Assembly (NCBI RefSeq): GCF_014191355.1
Contig: NZ_JACHWM010000008.1
Coordinates: 182,292-246,291, forward strand
Length of the DNA: 64,000 nucleotides
Reading direction: 5' to 3'
From: Methylobacterium sp. R2-1
Lineage (GTDB): Bacteria; Pseudomonadota; Alphaproteobacteria; Rhizobiales; Beijerinckiaceae
How positions within the stretch are numbered: position 1 is the first letter of the stretch; each line of letters opens with the position of its first letter. Of the stretch, positions 19,029-27,260 are shown piece by piece. The notes under the pieces were generated by a model. It searched no databases and was not told where the DNA came from. It was given only the letters and a program-made list of their open reading frames with translations. A program made the translations under genes and the position numbers.

Positions 19029-20279
19029 ATGCTCGACAGGTTGTTTCATGCCGGGGCCAGCCTTGCGCTGCTGCTCACCGTGGCGTGGCTGTTCTCGGTG
19101 AACCGACGGGCGATCCGGCCGCGCGTGGTCCTCGCCGCCCTGGCGCTTCAGGTCGGGATCGGCGCGCTGATGCTGTTCGTGCCCGCCGGGCAGCGGGCAC
19201 TCGGCGCGGTGGCGGACCTCGTCACCACCGTGCTCTCCTTCGGCGACAGGGGCACCGCCTTCCTGTTCGGCGGCCTCGTCGAGCCGCGGATGTTCGAGCT
19301 GTTCGGCGGCTCAGGCTTCATCCTGGCCCTGCGGGTCCTGCCGCAGATCCTCTACGTCTCGGCGCTGATCGGCGTGCTCTACCATCTGGGCGTGATGCAG
19401 GCGCTGGCCCGGTTCCTCGGTGCCGCCCTGCAAAGAGTGCTCGGCACCTCGCCGATCGAGTCGTTCTCGGCGGTCGTCACCATCTTCATCGGGCAGAGCG
19501 AGATCGCTGTCGCCCTGCGCCCCTTCCTCGCGACGCTGACCGGGGCTGAACTCTTCGCCGTGATGACGAGCGGGGCGGCCTCCACCGCCGGCTCGATCCT
19601 CGCCGGCTACGCCGCGCTCGGCGTGCCGATGCCGTATCTCCTCGCCGCCTCGTTCATGGCGATTCCCGGCGGGCTTCTCTACGCCAAGATCCTCATGCCC
19701 ACGACCGAGCCGACGCGCATCCTCACCACGCGAGTCGAATTCGGCGAGGCGCGTGCGGCCAACCTGATCGAGGCCGCCGCCGACGGCACGCAGAAGGGCC
19801 TCGGGGTTGCGGTCGCGGTTGGCGCGATGCTGATCGCCTTCGTCGGGTTGATCGCGCTCGTAAACGCCGCCATCGGCTGGTCCGGCGGCCTGTTCGGGTT
19901 TGCCGGCCTCTCGATCGAGAGCATTCTCGGCGTCGTGCTGGCGCCGCTGGCCTGGCTGCTGGGCGTGCCGTGGGAGCAGGCGACGCTCGTCGGCGGTTCG
20001 ATCGGCCAGAAGATCGCGTTCAATGAGTTCCTGGCCTATGCCAGCCTGGCACCGACACTGAAGGCCGGTACCCTCGACCCGCGCACGAGCGCGATCCTGT
20101 GCTTCGCTCTGTGCGGCTTCGCCAATCTCACCTCGGTGGCGATCCAGCTCGCGAGCTTCACCAGCCTCGCCCCCGAGCGCCGGCCCGAGATCGCCCGGTT
20201 CGGCCTGCGGGCGATCCTGGCGGGCACGCTGTCGAACCTGACCAGTGCGGCCATCGCCGGACTGTTCATCGCCGGGTAA
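19029..20279 (+). CDS. Concentrative nucleoside transporter, NupC/CNT family
   Basis: Inner-membrane nucleoside symporter of 416 residues with about ten helices. Family signatures are present: the GGxxxxxxR-type region FGGSGFILALRVLPQILYVS, the TSGAASTAGSILAGYAALG loop with hairpin, IGQSEIAVALRPF, and the second half GQKIAFNEFLAYASL with LCFALCGFANLTSVAIQLAS, where QSE and NEF ligate the nucleoside and ion. It imports nucleosides coupled to H+ or Na+. The ATG at 19029 starts MLDRLFHAGASLALL just before the first helix. No nucleoside-catabolic gene is adjacent, so regulation is unclear. Confidence 0.93.
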   Translation: MLDRLFHAGASLALLLTVAWLFSVNRRAIRPRVVLAALALQVGIGALMLFVPAGQRALGAVADLVTTVLSFGDRGTAFLFGGLVEPRMFELFGGSGFILALRVLPQILYVSALIGVLYHLGVMQALARFLGAALQRVLGTSPIESFSAVVTIFIGQSEIAVALRPFLATLTGAELFAVMTSGAASTAGSILAGYAALGVPMPYLLAASFMAIPGGLLYAKILMPTTEPTRILTTRVEFGEARAANLIEAAADGTQKGLGVAVAVGAMLIAFVGLIALVNAAIGWSGGLFGFAGLSIESILGVVLAPLAWLLGVPWEQATLVGGSIGQKIAFNEFLAYASLAPTLKAGTLDPRTSAILCFALCGFANLTSVAIQLASFTSLAPERRPEIARFGLRAILAGTLSNLTSAAIAGLFIAG

Positions 20280-20348
20280 TGCCCCGGATAAAGCGCTGGG
20301 TGAACGATACCCGGCGAACCTTTCGGCCCGCACCGCCATTCTGAGGGG

Positions 20349-20693
20349 ATGGAGAACGCGCACGACATGGAACAGGCTCGAGCCACACAGGACCCGGCAC
20401 AGGTGTCCGCGCGCGACTGGGACGAGCGGGTCGATCGCGCCAGCCGAAAACTCCCCGAGCGGGCGCAGCGCATGGTGGCGTGGCTGCGCGAACCGGCGCG
20501 CTTTCCCGTGCGGCTGCTGGCCGCGATCCTGCTGATCCTCGGCGGCATCTTCTCGATCCTGCCCGTGCTGGGTCTTTGGATGCTGCCGCTCGGCCTCGCG
20601 CTGCTGGCCCAGGACGTGCCCGGTCTCAAGGTGCCGATGGAACGGACTGCCCGCTGGATCGAGCGGCAATGGCGGCGCTGGCGTGGGCGGTAA
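20349..20693 (+). CDS. Small membrane protein, PGPGW-like
   Basis: A 114-residue protein with a charged N-terminal half (RDWDERVDRASRKLPERAQR) and two close hydrophobic segments around LLAAILLILGGIFSILPVLG and LWMLPLGLALLAQDVPGL, then a basic tail WIERQWRRWRGR. The G-x-FSILPVLGLWMLPLGL pattern resembles the putative transmembrane PGPGW family. Probably an inner-membrane protein of unknown role. The ATG at 20349 follows GAGGGG. It lies 70 bases after the transporter on the same strand and could be co-transcribed. Confidence 0.75.
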   Translation: MENAHDMEQARATQDPAQVSARDWDERVDRASRKLPERAQRMVAWLREPARFPVRLLAAILLILGGIFSILPVLGLWMLPLGLALLAQDVPGLKVPMERTARWIERQWRRWRGR

Positions 20694-20809
20694 TCCCGCT
20701 CCGCCCTCGGTGTTCTTCGGCGCGCTGCCGCGCTTGACAGGATATCCGCGCCGGACGACCCATCGCGCATGAGCCTCAGCCGAGAAGGGCTCTCCGGAGA
20801 CAACCTGTG

Positions 20810-21793
20810 ATGCCGTTGCGTCTGTTCTCCCGCGGGCTCGCGGCCGCCCTCCTCGCGGCGGTGATGCTGGCGGGGGTCGTGTCCCTCCCCGCGTCGTCGG
20901 CGCATGCCGAGGATGCGGTCTTCCCGCCAAGCTCCCGCTTCGGCTTCAAGCCCCCGTCGGACATGGTGCCCTCAAAGCGCTTCACCGGCTTCGAGCGGGT
21001 CGGCGGCGGCGCGATGCTCTCCGTGGTCGAGCTGCCGGCCGGCGCCTATCCGGAACTCAAGCAGAGCTTCACCGACGAGAACCTCAGGACACAAGGGCTT
21101 GTCGTCCAGAGCCGCGAGCCGGTGACCCTCGATGGCGGCGCCGAGGGCATGCTGTTCACCGGCGAGCAGACGCCCGCCGATGGCCAGGGCATGCCCGCCG
21201 CCCGCAAGTGGCTCCTGATCGTCGGCGCCCAGGAGGTGACCGGCATCATCATCGCCCAGGCCGCGGTCGATGCCGAGACCGACGAGACCATGCGCGGCAT
21301 GCTCACCGGCGTGCGGATCCGTGGAGCGCTCAGCCTCGACGATCAGGTCGCCGCCCTGCCCTTCCGCATCGGCGACCTCGCGGGCTTCCGCCCCGTGAGG
21401 GCGTTGGCCGGCAACTCCGTGCTGCTGACGCTCGGCCCGCGCGATCAGGTCACCAACCTGGAACAGCCGATCCTCGTGATCGCCCAGGCGGTGCAGCAGC
21501 CGACGCCTCAGGAGCAGCGCGACGGCTTCGCCCGCGCCTCGCTCTACGCGAACCAGACGATGAAGGAGTTCGTCGTCGAGCGCTCGCAGAGCTACCGCCA
21601 GAACGGCGTCGACTGGCACGAGATCGTGGCCCGCGCTACCGACATCCCCTCGGGCCAGCCGGTGGTGGTCTCGCAGACGATCCGCTTCAATCCGGACGGC
21701 TATATCCGCGCCGTCGGCGTCACCCGCGCCGACCAGCGCGAACAGATGCTGCCCCTGTTCCGCCAGGTGGTGGACAGCCTGCAGCTGCGCTGA
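20810..21793 (+). CDS. Exported protein of unknown function, 327 residues
   Basis: A 327-residue protein with a strong signal peptide (MPLRLFSRGLAAALLAAVML, cleavage near SAHAED). The mature part has two similar-looking beta-rich halves, with FKPPSDMVPSKRFTGFER early and PFRIGDLAGFRPVRALAGNS later, and NQTMKEFVVERSQSYRQNGV before the end. I recognise no catalytic motif. Likely periplasmic. The start is ATG at 20810, or GTG at 20807; GGAGA lies about ten bases before. No functional link to the neighbours is evident. Confidence 0.75.
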   Translation: MPLRLFSRGLAAALLAAVMLAGVVSLPASSAHAEDAVFPPSSRFGFKPPSDMVPSKRFTGFERVGGGAMLSVVELPAGAYPELKQSFTDENLRTQGLVVQSREPVTLDGGAEGMLFTGEQTPADGQGMPAARKWLLIVGAQEVTGIIIAQAAVDAETDETMRGMLTGVRIRGALSLDDQVAALPFRIGDLAGFRPVRALAGNSVLLTLGPRDQVTNLEQPILVIAQAVQQPTPQEQRDGFARASLYANQTMKEFVVERSQSYRQNGVDWHEIVARATDIPSGQPVVVSQTIRFNPDGYIRAVGVTRADQREQMLPLFRQVVDSLQLR

Positions 21794-21830
21794 AACCCTC
21801 TCCCCCCTGTCAGGGAGGAGAGGGGCTGAC

Positions 21831-22142
21831 TCACTCGCAGACGCGCACGCGCCGGACGTAGATGTCGCCGTAGGGATCGATCGTCTCGCGGCGCTCGAAG
21901 TGGCAGATCGGGCCCTCGACATAGACCGGCGGCGGGGGCGCCCGGTAGACCGGCTTGCCCGGATAATAGGGGTCGTTGGCCGCCGCGATGGCGCCGCCGA
22001 CGGCGAGGCCGCCGAGCACGCCGAGCGCCGCCGCCCCACCCGGACCGATGCCGTCCCGTGCCTGGGCGGCGGGCGCCGCACCGAGCATCAGAGCGCCGGC
22101 GATCACACTTGCCGCCACACCGCCGAGAAGGATGTTCTTCAT
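21831..22142 (-). CDS. Small exported glycine-zipper-like protein
   Basis: A 103-residue protein with signal peptide MKNILLGGVAASVIAGALML (cleavage near AQARD) and a Gly/Ala segment GPGGAAALGVLGGLAVGGAI that resembles a glycine zipper, followed by a Pro-rich stretch (YRAPPPPVYVEGP) and a C-terminal block with two cysteines (ICHFERRETI...VRVCE). Such proteins are common in Methylobacterium and Rhizobiales and are probably periplasmic or outer-membrane associated. Function unknown. It is convergent with the preceding gene, with 37 bases between stops. Confidence 0.75.
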   Translation of the reverse strand: MKNILLGGVAASVIAGALMLGAAPAAQARDGIGPGGAAALGVLGGLAVGGAIAAANDPYYPGKPVYRAPPPPVYVEGPICHFERRETIDPYGDIYVRRVRVCE

Positions 22143-22525
22143 CGTCGAAACCCCTCAGAATGGCGCCCAGCGGCGCCGCCTCATCGTCATCGGCACCACA
22201 GCCGAGCCCGCGGCTCAAGCGTGGCGGTGCCATGCGAGCAGAAGAGCGCCCGGTTTGAGGCCAATCTTCGGCATGCCCGCTCCCGCGCGCCGCGTCGCGC
22301 GCTCGACGAGGCTCAGGCGTGCGTCGAGGCACCGAGGCGACCGCAGCCGTCCCACCCCGTTTCCTTGCACACCGCCCCCAAATCGTTGCAGAAGTGCGCG
22401 CCGTTCCGGATGTGTCCCTGCGCCCCTCGCCACACCGCTCTCGAAGCGGTTTTCGAGCGACGGCGGCCACCGGGCAGCCATCCGGAACAGGTCCGGTGCC
22501 AACGTCCATCACGGTGCGAACTCCC
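22143..22525. other. Divergent intergenic region before hom
   Basis: About 380 bases that should hold promoters for the small exported protein and for hom. I see no leader peptide or riboswitch with confidence, although hom genes are often attenuated. Confidence 0.45.
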
Positions 22526-23848
22526 ATGACGCAGACCCTTCGCCTCGGTATCGCGGGGCTCGGCACGGTCGGTGCCTCCGTGCTGCGCATGGTCGCCCGC
22601 CGCGCCGAGGCGCTCAAAGCCGCGACCGGCCGCACGATCACCGTCACCGCCGTCTCCGCCCGCGACCGGAGCCGCGACCGCGGCGTCGACCTCTCGGGCC
22701 TGCAGTGGATCGACGACCCGGTGGAACTGGCGCGCTCGCCTGAGATCGACGTGTTCGTCGAACTCGTCGGCGGCTCGGAAGGGACGGCCAAGGCGGCGGT
22801 CGAGGCGGCGCTCGGGGCCGGCAAGCATGTCGTGACCGCCAACAAGGCGCTCTTGGCCCATCATGGCGCGGCGCTCGCCCGCAGGGCCGAGGAGCGCGGC
22901 GTCGCGCTCGCCTACGAGGCGTCGGTGGCCGGTGGCATCCCGGTGATCAAGGCGATCCGCGAGGGGCTCTCCGGCAACGAGATCAGCCGCGTCTACGGAA
23001 TCCTCAACGGCACCTGCAACTACATCCTCAGTCGCATGGAGGCGGAGGGGCTGACCTTCGAGGCCTGCCTCAAGGACGCGCAGGCGCTGGGCTACGCCGA
23101 GGCCGACCCGACCTTCGACGTCGAGGGCTTCGACACCGCGCACAAGCTCGCCATCCTCACGAGCCTCGCCTTCGGCGTGGAGATCGACGCCGAGGGCGTC
23201 TCGGTGGAGGGCATCTCGGCGATCCAGCCCCTCGACCTCACCATGGCCGACGAACTCGGCTACCGCATCAAGCTGCTCGGCGTCGCCCAGGCGACCGCGG
23301 AGGGCATCGAGCAGCGGGTGCATCCCACCATGGTGCCCAAGGCTTCGGCCATCGCCCAGGTGATGGGCGTCACCAACGCGGTCACCGTCGATGCGGACGC
23401 GGTCGGCGAATTGACCCTGATCGGCCCCGGCGCGGGCGGAGCGGCCACGGCCTCCGCGGTCGTCGCCGACATCGCCGATGTTGCCCTCGGCCTCGCGCGC
23501 CCGACCTTCGGGCAGCCGGTCGCACGCCTCGCGCCGCCCCGCCGGGTCGAGATGCAGCGCCACGAGGGCGGCTATTACATCCGACTCACCGTGCACGACC
23601 GCACCGGCGTCGCGGCCGGCGTCGCCACGCGGATGGCTGAGGCCAACATCTCCATCGAGAGCATCGTCCAGCGCCGCTCCGCCAAAGCCGCCTCCAGCGA
23701 CCCGCAGGGCCTGTCCGGCCAGCCGGTGCCGCTGGTGCTGATCACCTACGCCGCCACCGAGGGGAATGTCCGCGAGGCGCTGGCCGCCATCGATCGCGAC
23801 GGCCTGCTCGCCGAGGCGCCGCAGCTGATCCGCATCGAGCGCGAATAG
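22526..23848 (+). CDS. hom: Homoserine dehydrogenase
   Basis: Reduces aspartate semialdehyde to homoserine with NAD(P)H, the branch to threonine and methionine. The 440-residue monofunctional form has the Rossmann start LRLGIAGLGTVGASVLRMV, the catalytic domain with YEASVAGGIPVIKAIREGL, GILNGTCNYILSRM and GYAEADPTFDVEGFD (substrate and catalytic Asp/Lys region), and a C-terminal ACT domain (IRLTVHDRTGVAAGVATRMA) for feedback control by threonine. The ATG at 22526 starts MTQTLRLGIAG. It is followed by glpX on the same strand after about 190 bases containing a palindrome; hom-glpX adjacency is common in Alphaproteobacteria. Confidence 0.97.
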   Translation: MTQTLRLGIAGLGTVGASVLRMVARRAEALKAATGRTITVTAVSARDRSRDRGVDLSGLQWIDDPVELARSPEIDVFVELVGGSEGTAKAAVEAALGAGKHVVTANKALLAHHGAALARRAEERGVALAYEASVAGGIPVIKAIREGLSGNEISRVYGILNGTCNYILSRMEAEGLTFEACLKDAQALGYAEADPTFDVEGFDTAHKLAILTSLAFGVEIDAEGVSVEGISAIQPLDLTMADELGYRIKLLGVAQATAEGIEQRVHPTMVPKASAIAQVMGVTNAVTVDADAVGELTLIGPGAGGAATASAVVADIADVALGLARPTFGQPVARLAPPRRVEMQRHEGGYYIRLTVHDRTGVAAGVATRMAEANISIESIVQRRSAKAASSDPQGLSGQPVPLVLITYAATEGNVREALAAIDRDGLLAEAPQLIRIERE

Positions 23849-23920
23849 GCGAGACGCCCGCCGCCATTTCCGGCAAGATCGTGCCCAAGTTCGTGCCAAA
23901 GACAACATCCTGTCTGGAAA

Positions 23921-23940
23921 CGGGATGTCATGACATCGCG
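23921..23940. promoter_or_regulatory. Near-perfect 20-bp palindrome upstream of glpX
   Basis: CGGGATGTCATGACATCGCG is a palindrome with 9 of 10 matched positions; its 14-bp core GATGTCATGACATC is perfect. It lies 98 bases before the glpX start and 72 after the hom stop. A dimeric regulator operator is the simplest reading; an overlapping hairpin (ACATCC ... GGATGT from about 23905) could instead belong to the end of hom. Confidence 0.5.
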
Positions 23941-24037
23941 ACGCGTCCTGCCCGCTCTCGAAGGCGACCGGGACGATGGACGGCAATCGGCACCGGCCGA
24001 AAACAGGCCGGGCCCTGGGGATAAGGAACGGAGCGCG

Positions 24038-25033
24038 ATGTCGGTGGCCAATACCGGGATCTTCAGCGATCCCACGGCGCGGGGCCTGACTCTCGAACTG
24101 GTGCGAGTGACGGAGGCTGCCGCCATCGCCGCCGCCCGCCTGCGGGGTCATGGTCGCGAGAAGGAGGCCGACCAAGCCGCCGTCGATGCCATGCGCTCCG
24201 AACTCATGGTGCTGCCGATCGAGGGCCGCGTGGTGATCGGCGAGGGCGAGCGCGACGAGGCGCCGATGCTGTTCATCGGCGAGGCCGTCGGCACCGGCCA
24301 CGGGCCGTCCGTGGATATCGCCGTCGATCCGCTGGAGGGCACCACGCTCTGCGCCAAGGACATGCCGGGCGCCATCGCCGTCATGGCGCTCGCCGAGCGC
24401 GGCTCGCTGCTCGCCGCCCCCGACGTGTACATGCAGAAGATCGCCATCGGCCCCGGCTACCCGCCCGGCACGGTCGATCTCGACTGGAGCCCCGCCCGGA
24501 ACATCGCCTCGCTCGCCCGCGCCAAGGGAGTCGAGCCCTCCGGCATCACCGCGATCATCCTGGACCGGCCCCGCCACATGGATCTGATCGCCGCCGTGCG
24601 CGACACCGGCGCCGGCATCCGCCTGATCTCGGACGGCGACATCGCCGCGATCATCCACTGCACCAAGCCCGACGAGACGGGCGTCGACATCTACATGGGA
24701 ACCGGCGCCGCGCCGGAAGGGGTGATCGCCGCCAGCGCGCTGCGCTGCATCGGCGGCCAGATGCAGGGTCGGCTGATCCTCGATTCCGCCGACAAGCGGG
24801 CACGGGCGGTCGAGATGGGCATCACAGACCCGAACCGGAAATACGACATGCACGACATGGCCCGGGGCGACGTCATCGTCGCGGCTACCGGCGTGACCAC
24901 GGGGGCCCTGCTCGCGGGCGTGCGGTTCAGTCCCGGTCTCATCGAGACGGAAACGGTGGTCTACCGCTCGAACACCGGTACGGTCCGCCGTATTGCCTGC
25001 GAACACCGCCGGCTGGAGAACGCGCCGGGCTGA
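24038..25033 (+). CDS. glpX: Fructose-1,6-bisphosphatase class II
   Basis: Hydrolyses fructose 1,6-bisphosphate to fructose 6-phosphate in gluconeogenesis, which is essential on C1 and C2 substrates. The 331-residue product carries the class II signatures: EGRVVIGEGERDEAPMLFIG, the metal site VDPLEGTTLCAKD, TGGAPEG-like MGTGAAPEGVIAASALRC, and MARGDVIVAATGVTTG. It is a metal-dependent, usually lithium-sensitive enzyme and may also act on sedoheptulose bisphosphate. The ATG at 24038 follows GGAACGGAGCGCG. A palindrome upstream may be an operator. Part of a hom-glpX neighbourhood. Confidence 0.96.
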   Translation: MSVANTGIFSDPTARGLTLELVRVTEAAAIAAARLRGHGREKEADQAAVDAMRSELMVLPIEGRVVIGEGERDEAPMLFIGEAVGTGHGPSVDIAVDPLEGTTLCAKDMPGAIAVMALAERGSLLAAPDVYMQKIAIGPGYPPGTVDLDWSPARNIASLARAKGVEPSGITAIILDRPRHMDLIAAVRDTGAGIRLISDGDIAAIIHCTKPDETGVDIYMGTGAAPEGVIAASALRCIGGQMQGRLILDSADKRARAVEMGITDPNRKYDMHDMARGDVIVAATGVTTGALLAGVRFSPGLIETETVVYRSNTGTVRRIACEHRRLENAPG

Positions 25034-25116
25034 TCGCGCCTTGAGACGCAAGCACCGGATGCGATCGTGCGCGAAGGGCGGGACAAGATCACCCCGTCTC
25101 CTTGGCGGCGCCCCGC

Positions 25117-25497
25117 TCAGCAGACGATGGTCTGACCGAACAACGCCTCGGCCAGACGAGCCGGCTCGATCGGCTTCTCGCAATGGATCGCGTCCCGCAA
25201 GCGGTTCGGGACGGCATTCTCCTCGTAGCCGGTGGCGAAGACGAACGGTACGCCGCGGGCCCTGAGCGCGTCGGCGACCGGGAAGACCATGACTTCGCGC
25301 AGGTTGATATCGAGAACTGCACCGTCGATGCGGGGGGATTCCTCGATCATTGCCAGGGCGTCGTCGATGTTCCCCACGGGACCGATCACCTGCGCCCCGT
25401 TTTCCTCGAACACGCGCCGCATGTCGTCGGCGATGAAGTATTCGTCCTCGACGACGAGGACCCGCCTTCCGTTGAGTAGTTCGGATCCACCCGACAT
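25117..25497 (-). CDS. Single-domain response regulator
   Basis: A 126-residue protein that is only a receiver domain. The strand RRVLVVEDEYFIADDMRRVF has the acidic pair (EDE), the phospho-acceptor aspartate lies in GAVLDINLRE, and the conserved threonine/lysine are in FATGYEEN and CEKPIE. It has no output domain, so it acts by phospho-relay or protein contact, as do the single-domain regulators common in Rhizobiales (often partnered with HWE histidine kinases; the FATGYEE signature is typical of that class). GGAGGG precedes the ATG at 25497. No kinase is adjacent. Confidence 0.9.
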   Translation of the reverse strand: MSGGSELLNGRRVLVVEDEYFIADDMRRVFEENGAQVIGPVGNIDDALAMIEESPRIDGAVLDINLREVMVFPVADALRARGVPFVFATGYEENAVPNRLRDAIHCEKPIEPARLAEALFGQTIVC

Positions 25498-25955
25498 CGG
25501 CCTACCCTCCACTCGCCCCCGATCCGATTAGGATCGCGTCGGGACCGGAGTATAGACCGGGAAACGCATTCCGCGGAGCCCCGCCCACAGATTTCAAGTC
25601 GCCCGCAACCAGAAGTCAGGCTCCCACCTGAAGCGGCCCGGATCCGTCGGCCGCCGCCGGAAGCAAAGAGAAGCACCGGCCATCGAAGAGAAAGCCACTC
25701 GCCTCCGCTCGCCTTCTCAGACGGACCGGCGATCTTCCGCCGGGACGATGCTTGAGAGCCTTGCCCAGTCAAGCGAGATCAAGCGACGACTTCAGGTCGC
25801 CGGGTCGAAAGCCTCGCTGGCGCCGAACCGGCATCCTCCCTGATGAAAATGCGCCGCAGCGCTTCGTCCTGGAACTCAGATCCAAGACGATGCGCTGGCC
25901 ATGCGTTTGCGTCGACCTTGTCCGAAAGCCGGCGGCCGCATCTCGGGACGATGCT
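25498..25955. other. Intergenic region with family B repeats
   Basis: About 460 bases with no convincing gene. The right end (from about 25905) is the family B repeat annotated separately; CGGGACGATGCTTGAG at about 25740 looks like a decayed end of another unit. Confidence 0.6.
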
Positions 25956-25959
25956 CTAG
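25905..25959. repeat. Palindromic repeat, family B, third copy
   Basis: TTTGCGTCGACCTTGTCCGA then AAGCCGGCGGCC and CGGGACGATGCTCTAG; closely similar to the copies at 4371-4422 and 7772-7828. The terminal TAG (minus strand, 25956-25958) is the stop codon of the TPR lipoprotein gene. Confidence 0.8.
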
Positions 25960-26816
25960 AACAGGCCACCCTGCATGCGGCCGACGCCCTGCTTGGCCAC
26001 GGCGTTGTTGGGGTCGAGACGAGCCGCCTGCTGGTAGCTCTCGTTCGCCTCTTTGCGGCGATTGGTCTTCTCGTAGGCGAGCCCGCGATAGGCCCAGGAC
26101 GAGGAATCCTTCGAATTGACGTTCAGCGCCGCGTTGAAGTCCTCGATCGCCTTGTCGTACTGGTTGAGGGAGATCAGACTCTGGCCACGGGCGGCGTAGG
26201 GCGCGGCGACGAAGGGGTTGCGGTCGATGGCCGCCGCGAAGTCGCCGATCGCTTCCGGGTTCTGGCCCTGCTTCTGCCGGACGAGCCCGCGGGCATGATA
26301 GGCCTCGGCCGATTCGGGCGCGAGGCGGATCGCGACGTTGAGGTCGTTCAGCGCGCCGTTGAGATCGCCCTGGGCGCGCTCCAGGTTCGCCCGGCCGATA
26401 TAGGCGGCGGAGAAATTCGGATCGGTGGCGATCGCCTTCGAGAAATCCTGCATCGCCGCGTCGTTGCGGCCGGTCTGGCGGTAGGCCAGCGCCCGGTTGT
26501 TGTAGGCCGAGGCCGAATTCGGATCGAGCTGGATCGCCTTCGTGAAGTCGGAGATCGCCTCGCCGAACTGGCCGGAGCGGGCATAGGCCGCGCCGCGGGT
26601 GACGTAGGCGCCGGCATCCGACGGGTTGCGGGAGATCACGTCGCTGAGCGAGGCGATGTTGACGTTGGTGGCGCCCGTGGTGTCGGTCTCCAGCACCGCA
26701 AACTGGCGCGGGGCGGTCGCGCTGCCATAGGTCTCGCAGCCGGCCAGCGCCGCGGCCGTCAGCGCGAGGGCACCGATCAGCCTCGCCTTGCGTCCGTCCA
26801 GCGTCATCCCGATCAT
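25956..26816 (-). CDS. TPR-repeat lipoprotein
   Basis: A 286-residue probable lipoprotein: signal peptide ending in the lipobox LAGC (MIGMTLDGRKARLIGALALT ... AALAGC). The mature part holds about six tetratricopeptide repeats, each with the usual A-Y-x-N/R-G ... G-x-x-x-x-A-I-x-D-x-x-x-A-I pattern (ISDFTKAIQLDPNSASAYNN, MQDFSKAIATDPNFSAAYIG and so on). It should sit on the periplasmic face of the outer membrane as a scaffold, similar in plan to NlpI, which helps peptidoglycan hydrolases; that comparison is inference. The start at 26816 is fixed by the signal peptide. Its stop codon lies in a family B repeat. Confidence 0.88.
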   Translation of the reverse strand: MIGMTLDGRKARLIGALALTAAALAGCETYGSATAPRQFAVLETDTTGATNVNIASLSDVISRNPSDAGAYVTRGAAYARSGQFGEAISDFTKAIQLDPNSASAYNNRALAYRQTGRNDAAMQDFSKAIATDPNFSAAYIGRANLERAQGDLNGALNDLNVAIRLAPESAEAYHARGLVRQKQGQNPEAIGDFAAAIDRNPFVAAPYAARGQSLISLNQYDKAIEDFNAALNVNSKDSSSWAYRGLAYEKTNRRKEANESYQQAARLDPNNAVAKQGVGRMQGGLF

Positions 26817-27260
26817 TTTCACGTTCTCCCCCGCGCCCGCTTGCCCGGATCTCCGCGGCGGCCCCTTGAGGCCCGGATCATCCCGTCGCGCACGCTGCCG
26901 CAACACGGTGAATGGGCGCTTAAGCGGTCTCGCAAAACATCTGCATCACCGGCGCGGGCCGCGCCTTGAGCGGAGATTTTCCGAGACGGATCCGCAAAGA
27001 GCGGGCGTGCTCGTCCGGCCGAGACCGGAGACCACGCACGGCGCTTCCGCGGACGCCCCGTCCCCTCCGCTGAAACCTCAGGATGTGGCGAAGGTGTGGC
27101 CCCCGTCATCACGCTTTCGCCGGAGGCTTCGAACCGGGTTCGACTGTCGTTTTCTGTTGCGAAGAGGCGACAGATCGAATGGTTAAGCTTTGGAACCACG
27201 CGACGGGCGCTCTTCGCGCTCTTTTCGCCGGACCGGCCCCCATCCTCGGCGGAGAGAGCT
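26817..27260. other. Intergenic region, nothing recognised
   Basis: About 440 bases between the TPR gene start and the end of purK, both on the minus strand. The TPR promoter should be here. No gene, hairpin or known box was recognised. Confidence 0.45.
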
